Of a stretch of DNA of 64,000 nucleotides, positions 45,199 through 54,281 are shown in pieces. The stretch spans positions 4,774,001-4,838,000 of the forward strand of contig OY782766.1 in assembly GCA_963678235.1 (NCBI GenBank). Reading direction: 5' to 3'. The notes beneath the pieces were generated by a model, which saw only the letters and a program-made list of their open reading frames with translations, had not been told where the DNA came from and searched no databases. The DNA comes from JABMQB01 sp963678235. Lineage in GTDB: Bacteria; Bacteroidota; Bacteroidia; Bacteroidales; Prolixibacteraceae. Position 1 is the first letter of the stretch; every line of letters begins with the position of its first letter. The position numbers and the translations under genes were made by a program.

Positions 45199-46017
45199 AT
45201 GAGAATATTAGTTGGATTGATTATCCTTTTTATAATTGCAACGAATTCATTAGCACAGAATATTGATCAAAGTAATATTCCGGCTGTTGTTGTAAATTCT
45301 TTTCAACTCAAATATCCGAATGCAGAGAGCGTTAATTGGAAACTCGTAAAAGGAAATTATCAGCTGGATTTTAAAATCAATGGCAAACTAAATCAATTAA
45401 CCCTCGATTACAAAGGTATGGTCTTGAAGCATTCACAAGACTTGTATATCAGTGAAGTGCCTGGTTTTGTGAATAAAGCGATTCGAAAGAGGCTTAGTTA
45501 TTTTGATATTCATGATGCTGATAAATATGAAATAGGGGATTCTGTCGTATATGAGATAAGATTTAAAAGTGATGGTAACAATCAATTCTTTTGGGTGAAT
45601 AAAAACGGAGAAATAGTTAAATACCGTAAAGAGTTGAATGAAACGGAAATTCCCCAGCCTATTTTTTCGTACATAGCCAATGAGCTGGGCGCATTTGAAT
45701 TCGACCGGGCAAAATATGTGGAAGAAAATGGGAAAATAATTTATATCATTCGAGGGGAAATAAACAATCGGGACTATGTTATTACCATTGATGATAAAGT
45801 AATTTTATTAAAACTTGAGTACGATATTAAAGAAAATGAAATTCCGAAAGCTATCATTTATTCGTTGAATGATATGTATAGTAATTATGATATTCGGGAT
45901 GCCGATTTGGTCAAAGAGAACGAAAAAATCAGATACATATTAAGGATACGAAAATCTGGGGGACAGAACTATTTAATTTTCGACCAAAATGGAAATAAAC
46001 TAGATTTAAACAGATAA
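45199..46017 (+). CDS. Secreted PepSY-like (DUF2874-type) protein with three repeats
   Basis: The ATG at 45199 gives 272 residues with a signal peptide (MRILVGLIILFIIATNSLAQ). The frame extends upstream without support. Three similar units of about 85 residues follow, each opening 'IP-x-x-V/I-x-x-x-x' (SNIPAVVVNSFQLKYPNAES, SEVPGFVNKAIRKRLSYFDI, TEIPQPIFSYIANELGAFEF, NEIPKAIIYSLNDMYSNYDI), as in PepSY-like putative beta-lactamase-inhibitor-like domains. It is periplasmic and lies directly after the two-component system. Confidence 0.82.
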   Translation: MRILVGLIILFIIATNSLAQNIDQSNIPAVVVNSFQLKYPNAESVNWKLVKGNYQLDFKINGKLNQLTLDYKGMVLKHSQDLYISEVPGFVNKAIRKRLSYFDIHDADKYEIGDSVVYEIRFKSDGNNQFFWVNKNGEIVKYRKELNETEIPQPIFSYIANELGAFEFDRAKYVEENGKIIYIIRGEINNRDYVITIDDKVILLKLEYDIKENEIPKAIIYSLNDMYSNYDIRDADLVKENEKIRYILRIRKSGGQNYLIFDQNGNKLDLNR

Positions 46018-46056
46018 TTATTCATAAATAATTTAAACCAACTAAATCAATTAATT

Positions 46057-47184
46057 ATGAAAATAATTAGAATCGTTTTTTTTGTAGTGTTATCCCTATC
46101 CACCACATTGAGCTTTGCACAAAACAGACCATTTGATTTTAATCGCATGCGGTGGGGATATGTTGCAAACAGAATGCCCGAAGAATGGTATGGATCGGAT
46201 GAAGCTAAACGTGTGGCCGATAATGTTTTGATAGCCCAAAAAGAAATTGGAGGATGGGCAAAAAACAAGCCTTACCACCATAAGCTTACCCCGGCAGAGA
46301 AAGAGGAGTACATCAAGGGCAAAAAGGAAATTGGAGGCACTTTCGATAACGGAGCAACCATTACCGAGCTTCGGTTCCTTGCTAAGGTTTATGCCCAAAT
46401 AAAAGACGAACGGTATAAAAAAACATTTTTAAATGGTCTGAACTATGTCATTATTTCACAGTATGAAAACGGGGGCTGGCCTCAGTATTATCCCATAAAA
46501 GATGCTAATTCTGAAGTACAGCTTGACCATACTGTGCCTTATTCAATGCATATAACATTCAACGATAATGCAATGGTAAATACAATGAGGTTTTTAAAAG
46601 CTGTTTTTACCAATGATGAAACTTTTTCATCCTTTGAAATCACTAATGATTATAAAGGAAAAGCAAAAAATGCCTTCGACAAAGGATTACAATGTATCCT
46701 CAATACCCAAATTAGGATCGATGGAAAACCAACCATTTGGTGTGCCCAGCACCATGAAGTTACATTAGAGCCTGCCAATGCAAGAAGTTATGAATTGGCT
46801 TCTTTCAGTGGCTCCGAATCTGTTGGTGTTGTGATGCTTTTAATGGATGAAGAAAATCCTTCCAAAGAAATAATTGCTTCGATAAAAGGGGCAGTATCCT
46901 GGTTTGAAAACCACAAAATCGAAGGGATTAAAGTGGAGCGCATAACTGGTGAAGATGGGAAAAGGGACCGTATGGTTATTGAAGATAAAAATGCACCAGC
47001 ACTTTGGGGGCGTTTTTGCGATTTAGAAACCGGGAAACCTTTCTTCTGCAGCCGTGATGGTATCAAAAGAAACACACTTGCCGAGATTAGCCACGAACGT
47101 CGAAACGGTTACAGTTGGTACACCAATGCGCCCCAAATGGTTTTAGACAGATATCCTGAATGGCTGCAAAAAATCAATCAATAA
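46057..47184 (+). CDS. Pectate lyase, family PL10
   Basis: 375 residues with a signal peptide (MKIIRIVFFVVLSLSTTLSF, then AQ). PL10 marks are AKRVADNVLIAQKEIGGWAK, YENGGWPQYYPIKDANS, HITFNDNAMVNTMRFL and WCAQHHEVTLEPANARSYEL, with the C-terminal RDGIKRNTLAEISHERRNGY followed by SWYTNAPQ. It cleaves polygalacturonate by beta-elimination. It has no T9SS tail. It opens the pectin cluster that runs to 59.2 kb. Confidence 0.93.
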   Translation: MKIIRIVFFVVLSLSTTLSFAQNRPFDFNRMRWGYVANRMPEEWYGSDEAKRVADNVLIAQKEIGGWAKNKPYHHKLTPAEKEEYIKGKKEIGGTFDNGATITELRFLAKVYAQIKDERYKKTFLNGLNYVIISQYENGGWPQYYPIKDANSEVQLDHTVPYSMHITFNDNAMVNTMRFLKAVFTNDETFSSFEITNDYKGKAKNAFDKGLQCILNTQIRIDGKPTIWCAQHHEVTLEPANARSYELASFSGSESVGVVMLLMDEENPSKEIIASIKGAVSWFENHKIEGIKVERITGEDGKRDRMVIEDKNAPALWGRFCDLETGKPFFCSRDGIKRNTLAEISHERRNGYSWYTNAPQMVLDRYPEWLQKINQ

Positions 47185-47311
47185 ATATTGAATATGCAAA
47201 AAAAATGTTCTGTTTATATTTATTCAATTCAGTGACTTCACTTAGTCAATTTAGGTATGAAATATGTCAAAATATATCCATATATATTATCTTCCACTAA
47301 AATTATTCGCA

Positions 47312-48106
47312 ATGATAAAGTTAGTCTTAGCAATTGTTTTAATTTTTATCGCGAGTGTCCTATCTTCAAATGCAGGAGGTTTAATTAAAATTATGCCTGT
47401 AGGAAATTCTATTACTGCTGGTGAACATTATAAATACCCGGCAATAGAAGAACGTACAGGCTATCGCAAACCTCTTTATGAAATGTTGGTTAAAGCTGGG
47501 TACAATGTTGATTTTGTTGGTTCTCAAGAACATGGAATTCGATCCAAAGAGGATAAAAATTGGTACGATTGGAATTGTGAAGCATATCCGGGTTGGAAAA
47601 TACCAGATATCGCAAGAAAACTGGATACAGCATTAATCAAGTATCAACCAGATGTTTTGTTGATCCATGTAGGGACAAATGGGAAAGATTGGGGTGAAAA
47701 ACCTAATCAGGTAAAAGAAATGCTTGATAGGATAAACATTTATTCTGTTCAAAAGAATCACGAGATAACCGTTTTTTTATGTTTGATAATTAACCGATTT
47801 ATTGAAGAAGATGCAGCACCAACTTCTAAATTTAATAAGGAAATAAAAGATATGGTCTTAGCCAGAGCTAACGATGATATCAATATTATTTTAGTAGATA
47901 TGGAAAATGGGGCTGGCCTTGATTATTCAGATAATTTGCCTGACCTTGATGCAAATCCTCCATATGAAGGAGGTGATATGATTGGAAAACGATTTCCGGG
48001 AGTGGCTGTTGACCGATATCATCCTAATGATAAGGGCAATCACAAAATGGCTGTAAAATTTTATAATGAATTCGTGAAAGTCTTTTCCGTTCCGTACAAT
48101 GAATAG
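47312..48106 (+). CDS. SGNH/GDSL-type hydrolase (probable carbohydrate esterase), copy 1
   Basis: The ATG at 47312 gives 264 residues with a signal peptide (MIKLVLAIVLIFIASVLSSN). Block I reads IMPVGNSITAGE (nucleophile serine kept, GDS changed to GNS), block III LLIHVGTNGKDWG, block V DRYHPNDKGN with the D-x-x-H pair. Such enzymes remove acetyl or other acyl groups from polysaccharides. A close paralogue is at 55238-56023. The function as a pectin/xylan esterase is inferred from neighbours. Confidence 0.88.
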   Translation: MIKLVLAIVLIFIASVLSSNAGGLIKIMPVGNSITAGEHYKYPAIEERTGYRKPLYEMLVKAGYNVDFVGSQEHGIRSKEDKNWYDWNCEAYPGWKIPDIARKLDTALIKYQPDVLLIHVGTNGKDWGEKPNQVKEMLDRINIYSVQKNHEITVFLCLIINRFIEEDAAPTSKFNKEIKDMVLARANDDINIILVDMENGAGLDYSDNLPDLDANPPYEGGDMIGKRFPGVAVDRYHPNDKGNHKMAVKFYNEFVKVFSVPYNE

Positions 48107-48281
48107 TTGCTGGCTAAATTTATTGTATTAGAGTGGTTTTTAGTTAGGTTATCACATGCGAAGAAATTTTTATTCATATTGGTGTATTGATCGGTTTCTA
48201 AAATGAATAAGGCTTCACGGTTTGAATAAGCTGCAGTTCTTTATGGGAAAAATATGAATCCAGCAAAAAATTAAAATTTAA

Positions 48282-48290
48282 ACTAACAAT
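48282..48290. repeat. Left target-site duplication (ACTAACAAT)
   Basis: The same 9 bp occurs directly after the right end of the insertion sequence at 49595-49603. Confidence 0.85.
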
Positions 48291-48310
48291 CACTAGCGTT
48301 TCGTTATAAA
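48291..48310 (+). repeat. IS left terminal inverted repeat
   Basis: It matches 49575-49594 in inverse orientation at 17 of 20 positions. The transposase stop codon lies inside it. Confidence 0.9.
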
Positions 48311-49476
48311 TCAAACATTTTCAGTTGATTATAACCAGGTTCTTTGAAATTATGTAGATTAGGTTTGTCAAACAGTTGATTTATAGGCTCTTTGTCAAAT
48401 ATATTAATACTTAAAATCTGTAATATTTCGTAAATAGATTGTTCTAATTTTAGTTTTTTCTTAACAATTAGGACAACCACATAAACAGAAATAGCGATCC
48501 AGATTTGAGTTTTGACAGCATTTATTGACCTTCCCCAAAAGGATTTGATTTTTAAGTGCTGTTTTATCCATTTAAAGAATATCTCGATAAACCATCTGTT
48601 TTTATACAGCATTGATATTTCTATTGCAGGCAGTTCAAAATTATTTGTTATGAATACCAAAGTTTTGCCTCTTTCTGCATCATAGAATTTTATCCTCCTG
48701 AGTTTTTCAGGATAGTCCTTGGAAACGTAAAACCCTTTGAGTTTAATTGTTTGGTCACATTTTACACCTATTGATTTGTCAACCTTTGAAGAATATATCC
48801 TTTCGAAGTCCATATTCTTTTTTGCCCTAGTGACAAAAAAAGCTTCGGACTTATGTATGCGGTAAAGCCTTCCATAGTCGACATATCCCCTGTCAAGGAT
48901 ATAAAAGCTGTCAGCAATAATTGTTATAATATCCAGGACATTGACATCATGCATTTTACCGTCAGAAATATGGATAAAATCAGGTATAGATGTTTTTGCA
49001 TCCATTTTTGTATGCAGTTTCACAGCACCTTTTGCTTTCCTGAATTTTGCCCAAGGGTAAATACTTAAACAAAGGTCAACCGTTGATGAATCAATAATAA
49101 ATATGTTGTTCTTAATGTCAATTTCTAATTGGCTATCTCCTTGGTATTGTAATTTAGCGTGTTCAATCAATAACAATGCAAAGTCTTGATAAATTCTCCA
49201 ATCACGGTTTTCATTGGCTTTGCTAAGTGTTGATTTACTAATTGCTTTGCCAATACCAAGATGGTATAGCTTAGATTTATTTGCATTAAGGCAAAGAATA
49301 GTATCGGACAAACTTTCCCGATGTGTGAGTTGCCCAAATGCCATGCAGAGAAATTGCTTCCAACAACTAAAATGCTTGGTCTTGTAGTCTCCGTTGTATT
49401 TATTGACGCATTTTAGAAAATCGTTGTGAGATACAAACTCAAACAACTGGGCAAAAACATATTTTCCTCGATTCAT
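48304..49476 (-). CDS. IS4-family DDE transposase with DUF4372 N-terminus
   Basis: 390 residues, apparently intact. An N-terminal DUF4372-like region (FAQLFEFVSHNDFLKCVNKY) precedes the RNase-H-like catalytic domain with D129 (FIIDSSTVDL), D195 (YILDRGYVDYGRLY) and E298 in YKNRWFIEIFFKWIKQHLK, the Y-x2-R-x3-E-x6-K signature of IS4 transposases. It moves the surrounding element. A hairpin just before the start may restrict translation of transcripts coming from outside. Confidence 0.96.
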   Translation of the reverse strand: MNRGKYVFAQLFEFVSHNDFLKCVNKYNGDYKTKHFSCWKQFLCMAFGQLTHRESLSDTILCLNANKSKLYHLGIGKAISKSTLSKANENRDWRIYQDFALLLIEHAKLQYQGDSQLEIDIKNNIFIIDSSTVDLCLSIYPWAKFRKAKGAVKLHTKMDAKTSIPDFIHISDGKMHDVNVLDIITIIADSFYILDRGYVDYGRLYRIHKSEAFFVTRAKKNMDFERIYSSKVDKSIGVKCDQTIKLKGFYVSKDYPEKLRRIKFYDAERGKTLVFITNNFELPAIEISMLYKNRWFIEIFFKWIKQHLKIKSFWGRSINAVKTQIWIAISVYVVVLIVKKKLKLEQSIYEILQILSINIFDKEPINQLFDKPNLHNFKEPGYNQLKMFDL

Positions 49477-49478
49477 AA

Positions 49479-49508
49479 ATAGTCTTGTTTTAACAAAACT
49501 ATTTTTTC
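49479..49508 (+). terminator. Hairpin at the transposase start, terminator-like on the plus strand
   Basis: AATAGTCTTGTT pairs with AACAAAACTATT (11 of 12 positions), followed by six T on the plus strand. It lies 3 bp before the transposase ATG on the minus strand. It could stop plus-strand read-through towards the DUF1593 genes and also hide the transposase ribosome-binding site. Confidence 0.55.
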
Positions 49509-49574
49509 AAATCGTTTGAACCTTAAAAAACGCTACAAACCCTATCTATCAATATTTTCAAAGAACTTATTATT

Positions 49575-49594
49575 TTTATATCAAAACACTAGTG
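49575..49594 (-). repeat. IS right terminal inverted repeat
   Basis: Partner of 48291-48310. It ends in the palindrome CACTAGTG. Confidence 0.9.
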
Positions 49595-49603
49595 ACTAAC
49601 AAT
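49595..49603. repeat. Right target-site duplication (ACTAACAAT)
   Basis: Identical to 48282-48290. Removing the element and one copy restores a continuous leader ahead of the first DUF1593 gene. Confidence 0.85.
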
Positions 49604-49617
49604 AATAAATTATCATT

Positions 49618-51051
49618 ATGAAACTTAAATTAAGCTTATCTTATCTCACATTAATTGGACTGTTTCTGTCATTTGTATTTGATTCGAACCACTTGATAGC
49701 TGCAGAAAAACAACGGATTATTGTGCTCACCGATATTGAAAATGAACCCGACGATGCCATGTCGCTGGTTCGTTTTTTAACCTACTCAAACCAATTTGAT
49801 GTTGAAGGTTTAGTTGCCACAACTTCAGTACATCAACGCAAAGAAGTTGCAACTTGGCGAATTTATGAGATTCTGGAGGCTTATGGCAAAGTACGGGATA
49901 ATCTTGAAAAACATGAGCAAGGTTATCCAACATACGATTACCTAAAATCTATTGTTACAGAAGGACGAAAAGATTACGGGATGCACGCTGTTGGTAAAGG
50001 AATGGATTCGGATGGTTCTGAATTAATCATTAAAGCAGCTGATCGAGAGGATGATCGCCCATTATGGGTACTTGCATGGGGTGGACCAAATTGTTTGGCT
50101 CAGGCACTATGGAAGGTTAAGGAAACACGTTCGCCTGAAGAATTGAATAAATTTGTATCCAAACTTAGAATTTACACTATTTCTGATCAGGATGATAGTG
50201 GCCCTTGGATGAGAAACACTTTTAAAGACCTAAGCTACATTGTCAGCCCTGGATTTCATGAGTACGATGGTTACCATCATGCAACCTGGAGTGGTATTAG
50301 TGGTGATTTTTTCCATGCACGTTGCGATGGAGGTGATTACAGTTTAGTGGAAAATTCATGGCTTGATAAACACATCCGCAGAAAAGGACCATTGGGAGAA
50401 CAATATCCTTATATGAAATACCTAATGGAAGGGGACTCTCCAAGTTTTATGTTTCTTATAAACAATGGTTTAAATAATCCTGACCATCCCAACTGGGGAG
50501 GCTGGGGAGGTCGCTACGAATTATATCAACCTCGTACCGAAAAATGGTTTCTAGAACCTGAAACCCGCCCAATCTGGACAAATGTTGCAGATGAAGTACT
50601 TGGGCATGATGGGCGTTGGCATACTACAAATCATGCTACAATATGGCGTTGGAGAGGAGCTTATCAGAATGATTTTGAAGCACGTATGGATTGGACCATT
50701 AAATCCTACGAACAGGCAAACCACCCTCCGGTTCCTAAACTTAATCATGCTGAGTATTTAGAAGCAAAATCAGGAGAACGGGTAGAATTAAGCGCAAAAG
50801 GTTCTTCTGATCCGGATGGGGATAATCTTTCCTATAAATGGTTTTTTTATGAAGAACCGGGCACTTTTACACTCGGAACAGCAAGAACAGGTGACCCTGT
50901 TAAAATCAACGATGCGGATATGGCGGATGCCTGGTTTATCGCACCTAAAAAAGGAAGGATGGGTACCATGCATATTATTTTGGCAGTAACCGACCATGGA
51001 ACACCTGCACTAACCCGCTATAAGAGGGTGATTGTTGATGTATCAAACTAA
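49618..51051 (+). CDS. DUF1593 (Sde182-like) secreted nucleoside-hydrolase-fold protein, copy 1
   Basis: 477 residues with a signal peptide (to about residue 29). The N-terminal domain begins IIVLTDIENEPDDAMSLVRF (D39, D45, D46), the metal-binding pattern of nucleoside-hydrolase folds. The middle has SDQDDSGPWMRN and PNWGGWGGRYELY, and the C-terminal domain has SDPDGDNLSYKWFFYEEPG, a beta-sandwich. The family was named from a cellulose-binding protein of Saccharophagus and its substrate is unsettled. The neighbours suggest plant cell wall oligosaccharides. The IS right end lies 24 bp before the ATG. Confidence 0.9.
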   Translation: MKLKLSLSYLTLIGLFLSFVFDSNHLIAAEKQRIIVLTDIENEPDDAMSLVRFLTYSNQFDVEGLVATTSVHQRKEVATWRIYEILEAYGKVRDNLEKHEQGYPTYDYLKSIVTEGRKDYGMHAVGKGMDSDGSELIIKAADREDDRPLWVLAWGGPNCLAQALWKVKETRSPEELNKFVSKLRIYTISDQDDSGPWMRNTFKDLSYIVSPGFHEYDGYHHATWSGISGDFFHARCDGGDYSLVENSWLDKHIRRKGPLGEQYPYMKYLMEGDSPSFMFLINNGLNNPDHPNWGGWGGRYELYQPRTEKWFLEPETRPIWTNVADEVLGHDGRWHTTNHATIWRWRGAYQNDFEARMDWTIKSYEQANHPPVPKLNHAEYLEAKSGERVELSAKGSSDPDGDNLSYKWFFYEEPGTFTLGTARTGDPVKINDADMADAWFIAPKKGRMGTMHIILAVTDHGTPALTRYKRVIVDVSN

Positions 51052-51342
51052 AATGAGATGCACTGAAAATACTTAGGTATAAAATTGAATGAGATTCAAA
51101 AAAAATGAACGAAACAGACATGGGTATTGAGTAATGAGAAGAGGGAAAATGCAAAATAATTCTTGATACTCAATTCTTTGTACTTAAACCTACTTCATTT
51201 TTTAATGAAAATTTATGGAAACTGTTAGTTTCTATACTGCTTCCGGTTTTAATTAGGAGCAGAGTTGGCTCCGAATGTATTTTGAAGGTTTTAACCATTA
51301 ACAAGAAATAAAAAATACTTTATTTAATAAAACTAAGTTCCA
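51052..51342 (+). other. Gap between DUF1593 copies 1 and 2
   Basis: No gene is seen. An 8-bp inverted repeat ATTGAGTA (51126-51133) / TACTCAAT (51167-51174) could form a long-loop hairpin. It is the largest gap among the pectin genes outside the IS and its flank, so a separate promoter for copy 2 is possible, but no exact TAnnTTTG box is present. Confidence 0.4.
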
Positions 51343-52773
51343 ATGAAAACATTTGTTTTACTAAAACAGCGAAGCGGATACATATTGTTTGCAATCGCAC
51401 TTGCTTTTATAAGCCTGGCTGTTAATGCAGCTGATAAACCACGTCTATTTGTTCTTACCGATATAGGGGGAGATCCCGATGATCAGATGTCGATGGTTCG
51501 CTTATTAACTTATGCCAATCATATTGACATTGAAGGATTGGTTGCCGATCGGCAGGGGCAGGATGTTAGAATTGAGAAAATTGTTGAGGCATATGGAGAA
51601 GTGCGCGATAACCTGGAGTTGCATGAGCCTGGATTTCCAAAAGTTGACAAACTGATGGCTTGCATTGCACAAGCAGAAACAATAATGGATTTTGACAAAA
51701 CCAATCAGGAAGAGGCCTCACCAGGTGTGAAATTATTGATTGAGGCGGTGGATCGCGATGATCCACGACCGCTGTGGGTAAATATCTGGGGTGGTCCAAG
51801 TGTGCTTGGGCAAGCGCTATGGCGGGTTCGTGCAACCCGGTCGCCAGAGGAAGTCTCCAAATTTGTATCCAAACTACGTGTTTATTCTATCTCTGATCAG
51901 GATCCTACCGGTCCGGATATCCGTGCAGCTTTTCCAGACCTTTTCTATATAGTAACTCCAGGTGCTAATGCAGGTGGTGGTTTTCACCACGCTACCTGGA
52001 TCGCCATTGGCGGCGATAAGTTTCATGGTCGTTTTGATGGTGCTGATTTTTCGTTGGTTACCAATGAGTGGCTCGAAAAGAATATTAGAAGAAAAGGTCC
52101 ACTAGGTAAGATGTATCCTCACTGGGAATATATGATGGAAGGAGATTCTCCAAGTTTTATGTTTTTAATAAACAATGGATTAAACAGTCCGGAACATCCA
52201 AACTGGGGAGGCTGGGGAGGTCGTTACGAGCTTTATACACCAAAAACCGAGAAGTGGTTCTATAAACCCGAGACACGTCCTATCTGGACCAATGTACAGG
52301 ATGAAGTTTTAGGGAATGATGGCGAATGGCATACAACTAACCATGCAACCATATGGCGTTGGCGCGAAGCTTACCAAAACGATTTTGCGGCACGAATGGA
52401 TTGGACCATTAAGCCTTATGAAAAGGCTAATCATCCACCAATTGTGAAACTCGAACATCCGGCCTATATCAAAGCAAAAAAAGGAGAGCGTGTTGATCTT
52501 AGTGCGGTGGGCACAACTGATCCGGACGGCGATCCACTTTCGTATGAATGGTTTTGTTATGAAGAGGCAGGTACTCGTCGAATGTCGAACTCCAGTACAG
52601 GTGTGAAGCATGATATTGTTGGCTTCGACCAGCAGAAAGCATGGCTAAAGGTTAAAACCAGTCGTGTGATGCGCCCGGGAACTGGCACCATGCATATAAT
52701 ACTTGCAGTAACAGACCATGGAACGCCTCGTTTAACGCGTTACCAAAGGGTTATTATCGATGTGGTAGAATAA
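51343..52773 (+). CDS. DUF1593 (Sde182-like) secreted protein, copy 2
   Basis: 476 residues with a signal peptide ending near LAVNAADKP. It is very similar to copy 1 along its full length: LFVLTDIGGDPDDQMSMVRL (D40, D46, D47), SDQDPTGPDIRA, EGDSPSFMFLINNGLN, PNWGGWGGRYELY and TDPDGDPLSYEWFCYEEAG. The metal-site aspartates are kept. Probably arose by tandem duplication and then diverged, so related but distinct substrates are likely (inference). Confidence 0.9.
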   Translation: MKTFVLLKQRSGYILFAIALAFISLAVNAADKPRLFVLTDIGGDPDDQMSMVRLLTYANHIDIEGLVADRQGQDVRIEKIVEAYGEVRDNLELHEPGFPKVDKLMACIAQAETIMDFDKTNQEEASPGVKLLIEAVDRDDPRPLWVNIWGGPSVLGQALWRVRATRSPEEVSKFVSKLRVYSISDQDPTGPDIRAAFPDLFYIVTPGANAGGGFHHATWIAIGGDKFHGRFDGADFSLVTNEWLEKNIRRKGPLGKMYPHWEYMMEGDSPSFMFLINNGLNSPEHPNWGGWGGRYELYTPKTEKWFYKPETRPIWTNVQDEVLGNDGEWHTTNHATIWRWREAYQNDFAARMDWTIKPYEKANHPPIVKLEHPAYIKAKKGERVDLSAVGTTDPDGDPLSYEWFCYEEAGTRRMSNSSTGVKHDIVGFDQQKAWLKVKTSRVMRPGTGTMHIILAVTDHGTPRLTRYQRVIIDVVE

Positions 52774-52800
52774 ATTACAACAATTTAAATGTCAAAACGA

Positions 52801-54255
52801 ATGAAAAATATATTTTTTATTATCAATATAGCGATTCTGTTAATTAGCCAGGCATGCTCAAATCAAGTGTTAAAAACTTCTGAAATTGAATCTTCCGGGA
52901 AACCGCGTATAATCGTCACTAGCGACGGAGAAATTGATGACCAATGTTCTATGATTCGGTTTCTAATGTATGCCAATGAATGGGATATAGAAGGTATTAT
53001 TACATCGAGTTCGCAATACCATTGGCAAGGGCATAAATGGGCGGGCGACGATTGGATAAATCCAGACCTTGATGCCTACGAGAAGGTTTATCCAAACCTT
53101 TTAAAACATGAATCAGGGTATCCAACACCTGAATATCTGAGAAGTATAACACTACTTGGAAATGTTAAAGCCGAGGGAGAGATGGAGGAAGTTACTGCAG
53201 GATCGCAACTTATAGTTGACGTGTTGCTGGATGAAACAGACAACCGTCCTGTCTGGCTGCAAGCCTGGGGAGGAGTAAATACTATTGCCCGAGCCCTGAA
53301 AACCATTCAGGAAGAACATCCTGAAAAAATGGAATATGTGGCAAACAAAATAAGAATGTACCTAATTTGGGAGCAGGATGCAACTTACCAGGAGTACATC
53401 AAACCAAACTGGGGCAAATACAACATCCTCACTATCATTTCTGATCAGTTCATTTCTTATTTTTACAATTGGAAGGAGTATCTGCCTGAAAAAGAAAAAA
53501 AATATCTGGAAGGGGCATGGATGAATGAGAATATCATTAAAGGACATGGCCCTTTAACTGCTGAGTATAAAGCCCATATTGAAGGAGCTAAAGATGAATT
53601 CGATGACGGAGATTTTCGCTCGGAAGGGGATTCTCCGGCATTTTTACACAACATTCAAACTGGTCTTCGAAACATGGAATCACCCGACTGGGGTGGCTGG
53701 GGTGGCCGCTATGTGAATATTCGCGACAATGAATGGCTCGACCCGGTGTTGGAACCCGGATACAAATATCCGGAAGGAAGATGGTACACCAGCACAGCAT
53801 GGGGGCGCCAACGCCTTCGCAAGAAAATACCAAACGATGCAGCACTTACAGAATACCTAAAGCCAACTTGGCGCTGGATCGAAGCTTTGCAAAACGATTT
53901 CGCCTCGCGTGCCGACTGGTGTGTTAAATCTTATGACGAGGCTAACCATCCTCCTGTAGTCAAACTATCCAATGCACTGGATTTAAATGCAACACTGGGC
54001 AGTACAGTTAAGCTAAGTGCGAAAGGTACAAGCGATCCCGATGGGAATGAATTGAGTTACAAATGGTGGCAGTACCAAGAAGCTGATTCTTATATAGGAA
54101 GTGTTGAAATTAAAAATGCGAATAAGCAGGATTCATATTTTGAAGTGCCAGCAGATGCAAAAAGAGGAGATACCATCCATATAATTTGTGAGGTAACAGA
54201 TAATGGTTCACCTCAGCTTACCAGATACCAACGTGTAGTAATTACTATCAAATAA
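52801..54255 (+). CDS. DUF1593 (Sde182-like) lipoprotein, copy 3, divergent
   Basis: The ATG at 52801 gives 484 residues with a lipoprotein signal (lipobox LLISQAC). Family motifs persist in altered form: IIVTSDGEIDDQCSMIRFLM (D42, D46, D47), EGDSPAFLHNIQTGL, SPDWGGWGGRY and SDPDGNELSYKWWQYQEAD. It has an extra segment (QYHWQGHKWAGDDWINPD) near the active site that copies 1 and 2 lack. The lipid anchor predicts outer-membrane attachment, whereas copies 1 and 2 would be soluble. Confidence 0.9.
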   Translation: MKNIFFIINIAILLISQACSNQVLKTSEIESSGKPRIIVTSDGEIDDQCSMIRFLMYANEWDIEGIITSSSQYHWQGHKWAGDDWINPDLDAYEKVYPNLLKHESGYPTPEYLRSITLLGNVKAEGEMEEVTAGSQLIVDVLLDETDNRPVWLQAWGGVNTIARALKTIQEEHPEKMEYVANKIRMYLIWEQDATYQEYIKPNWGKYNILTIISDQFISYFYNWKEYLPEKEKKYLEGAWMNENIIKGHGPLTAEYKAHIEGAKDEFDDGDFRSEGDSPAFLHNIQTGLRNMESPDWGGWGGRYVNIRDNEWLDPVLEPGYKYPEGRWYTSTAWGRQRLRKKIPNDAALTEYLKPTWRWIEALQNDFASRADWCVKSYDEANHPPVVKLSNALDLNATLGSTVKLSAKGTSDPDGNELSYKWWQYQEADSYIGSVEIKNANKQDSYFEVPADAKRGDTIHIICEVTDNGSPQLTRYQRVVITIK

Positions 54256-54281
54256 AAAATAATCCCAAATTAAAAGTCAAG

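Larger units (their letters stand above)
48291..49594 (-). mobile_element. IS4-family insertion sequence, complete, 1304 bp
   Basis: One transposase gene lies between inverted ends CACTAGCGTTTCGTTATAAA (48291-48310) and CACTAGTGTTTTGATATAAA (reverse complement of 49575-49594), 17 of 20 bases matching. Perfect 9-bp direct repeats ACTAACAAT flank the element. These are signs of a recent, intact insertion. It sits between the first SGNH hydrolase gene and the first DUF1593 gene, 24 bp ahead of the latter's ATG. Confidence 0.95.

Noticed and set aside
47180..47224. AATAAATAT / ATATTTATT inverted repeat after the PL10 gene as a terminator
   Set aside because: The stem is purely A-T, includes the stop region, has a 27-nt loop and no T run.
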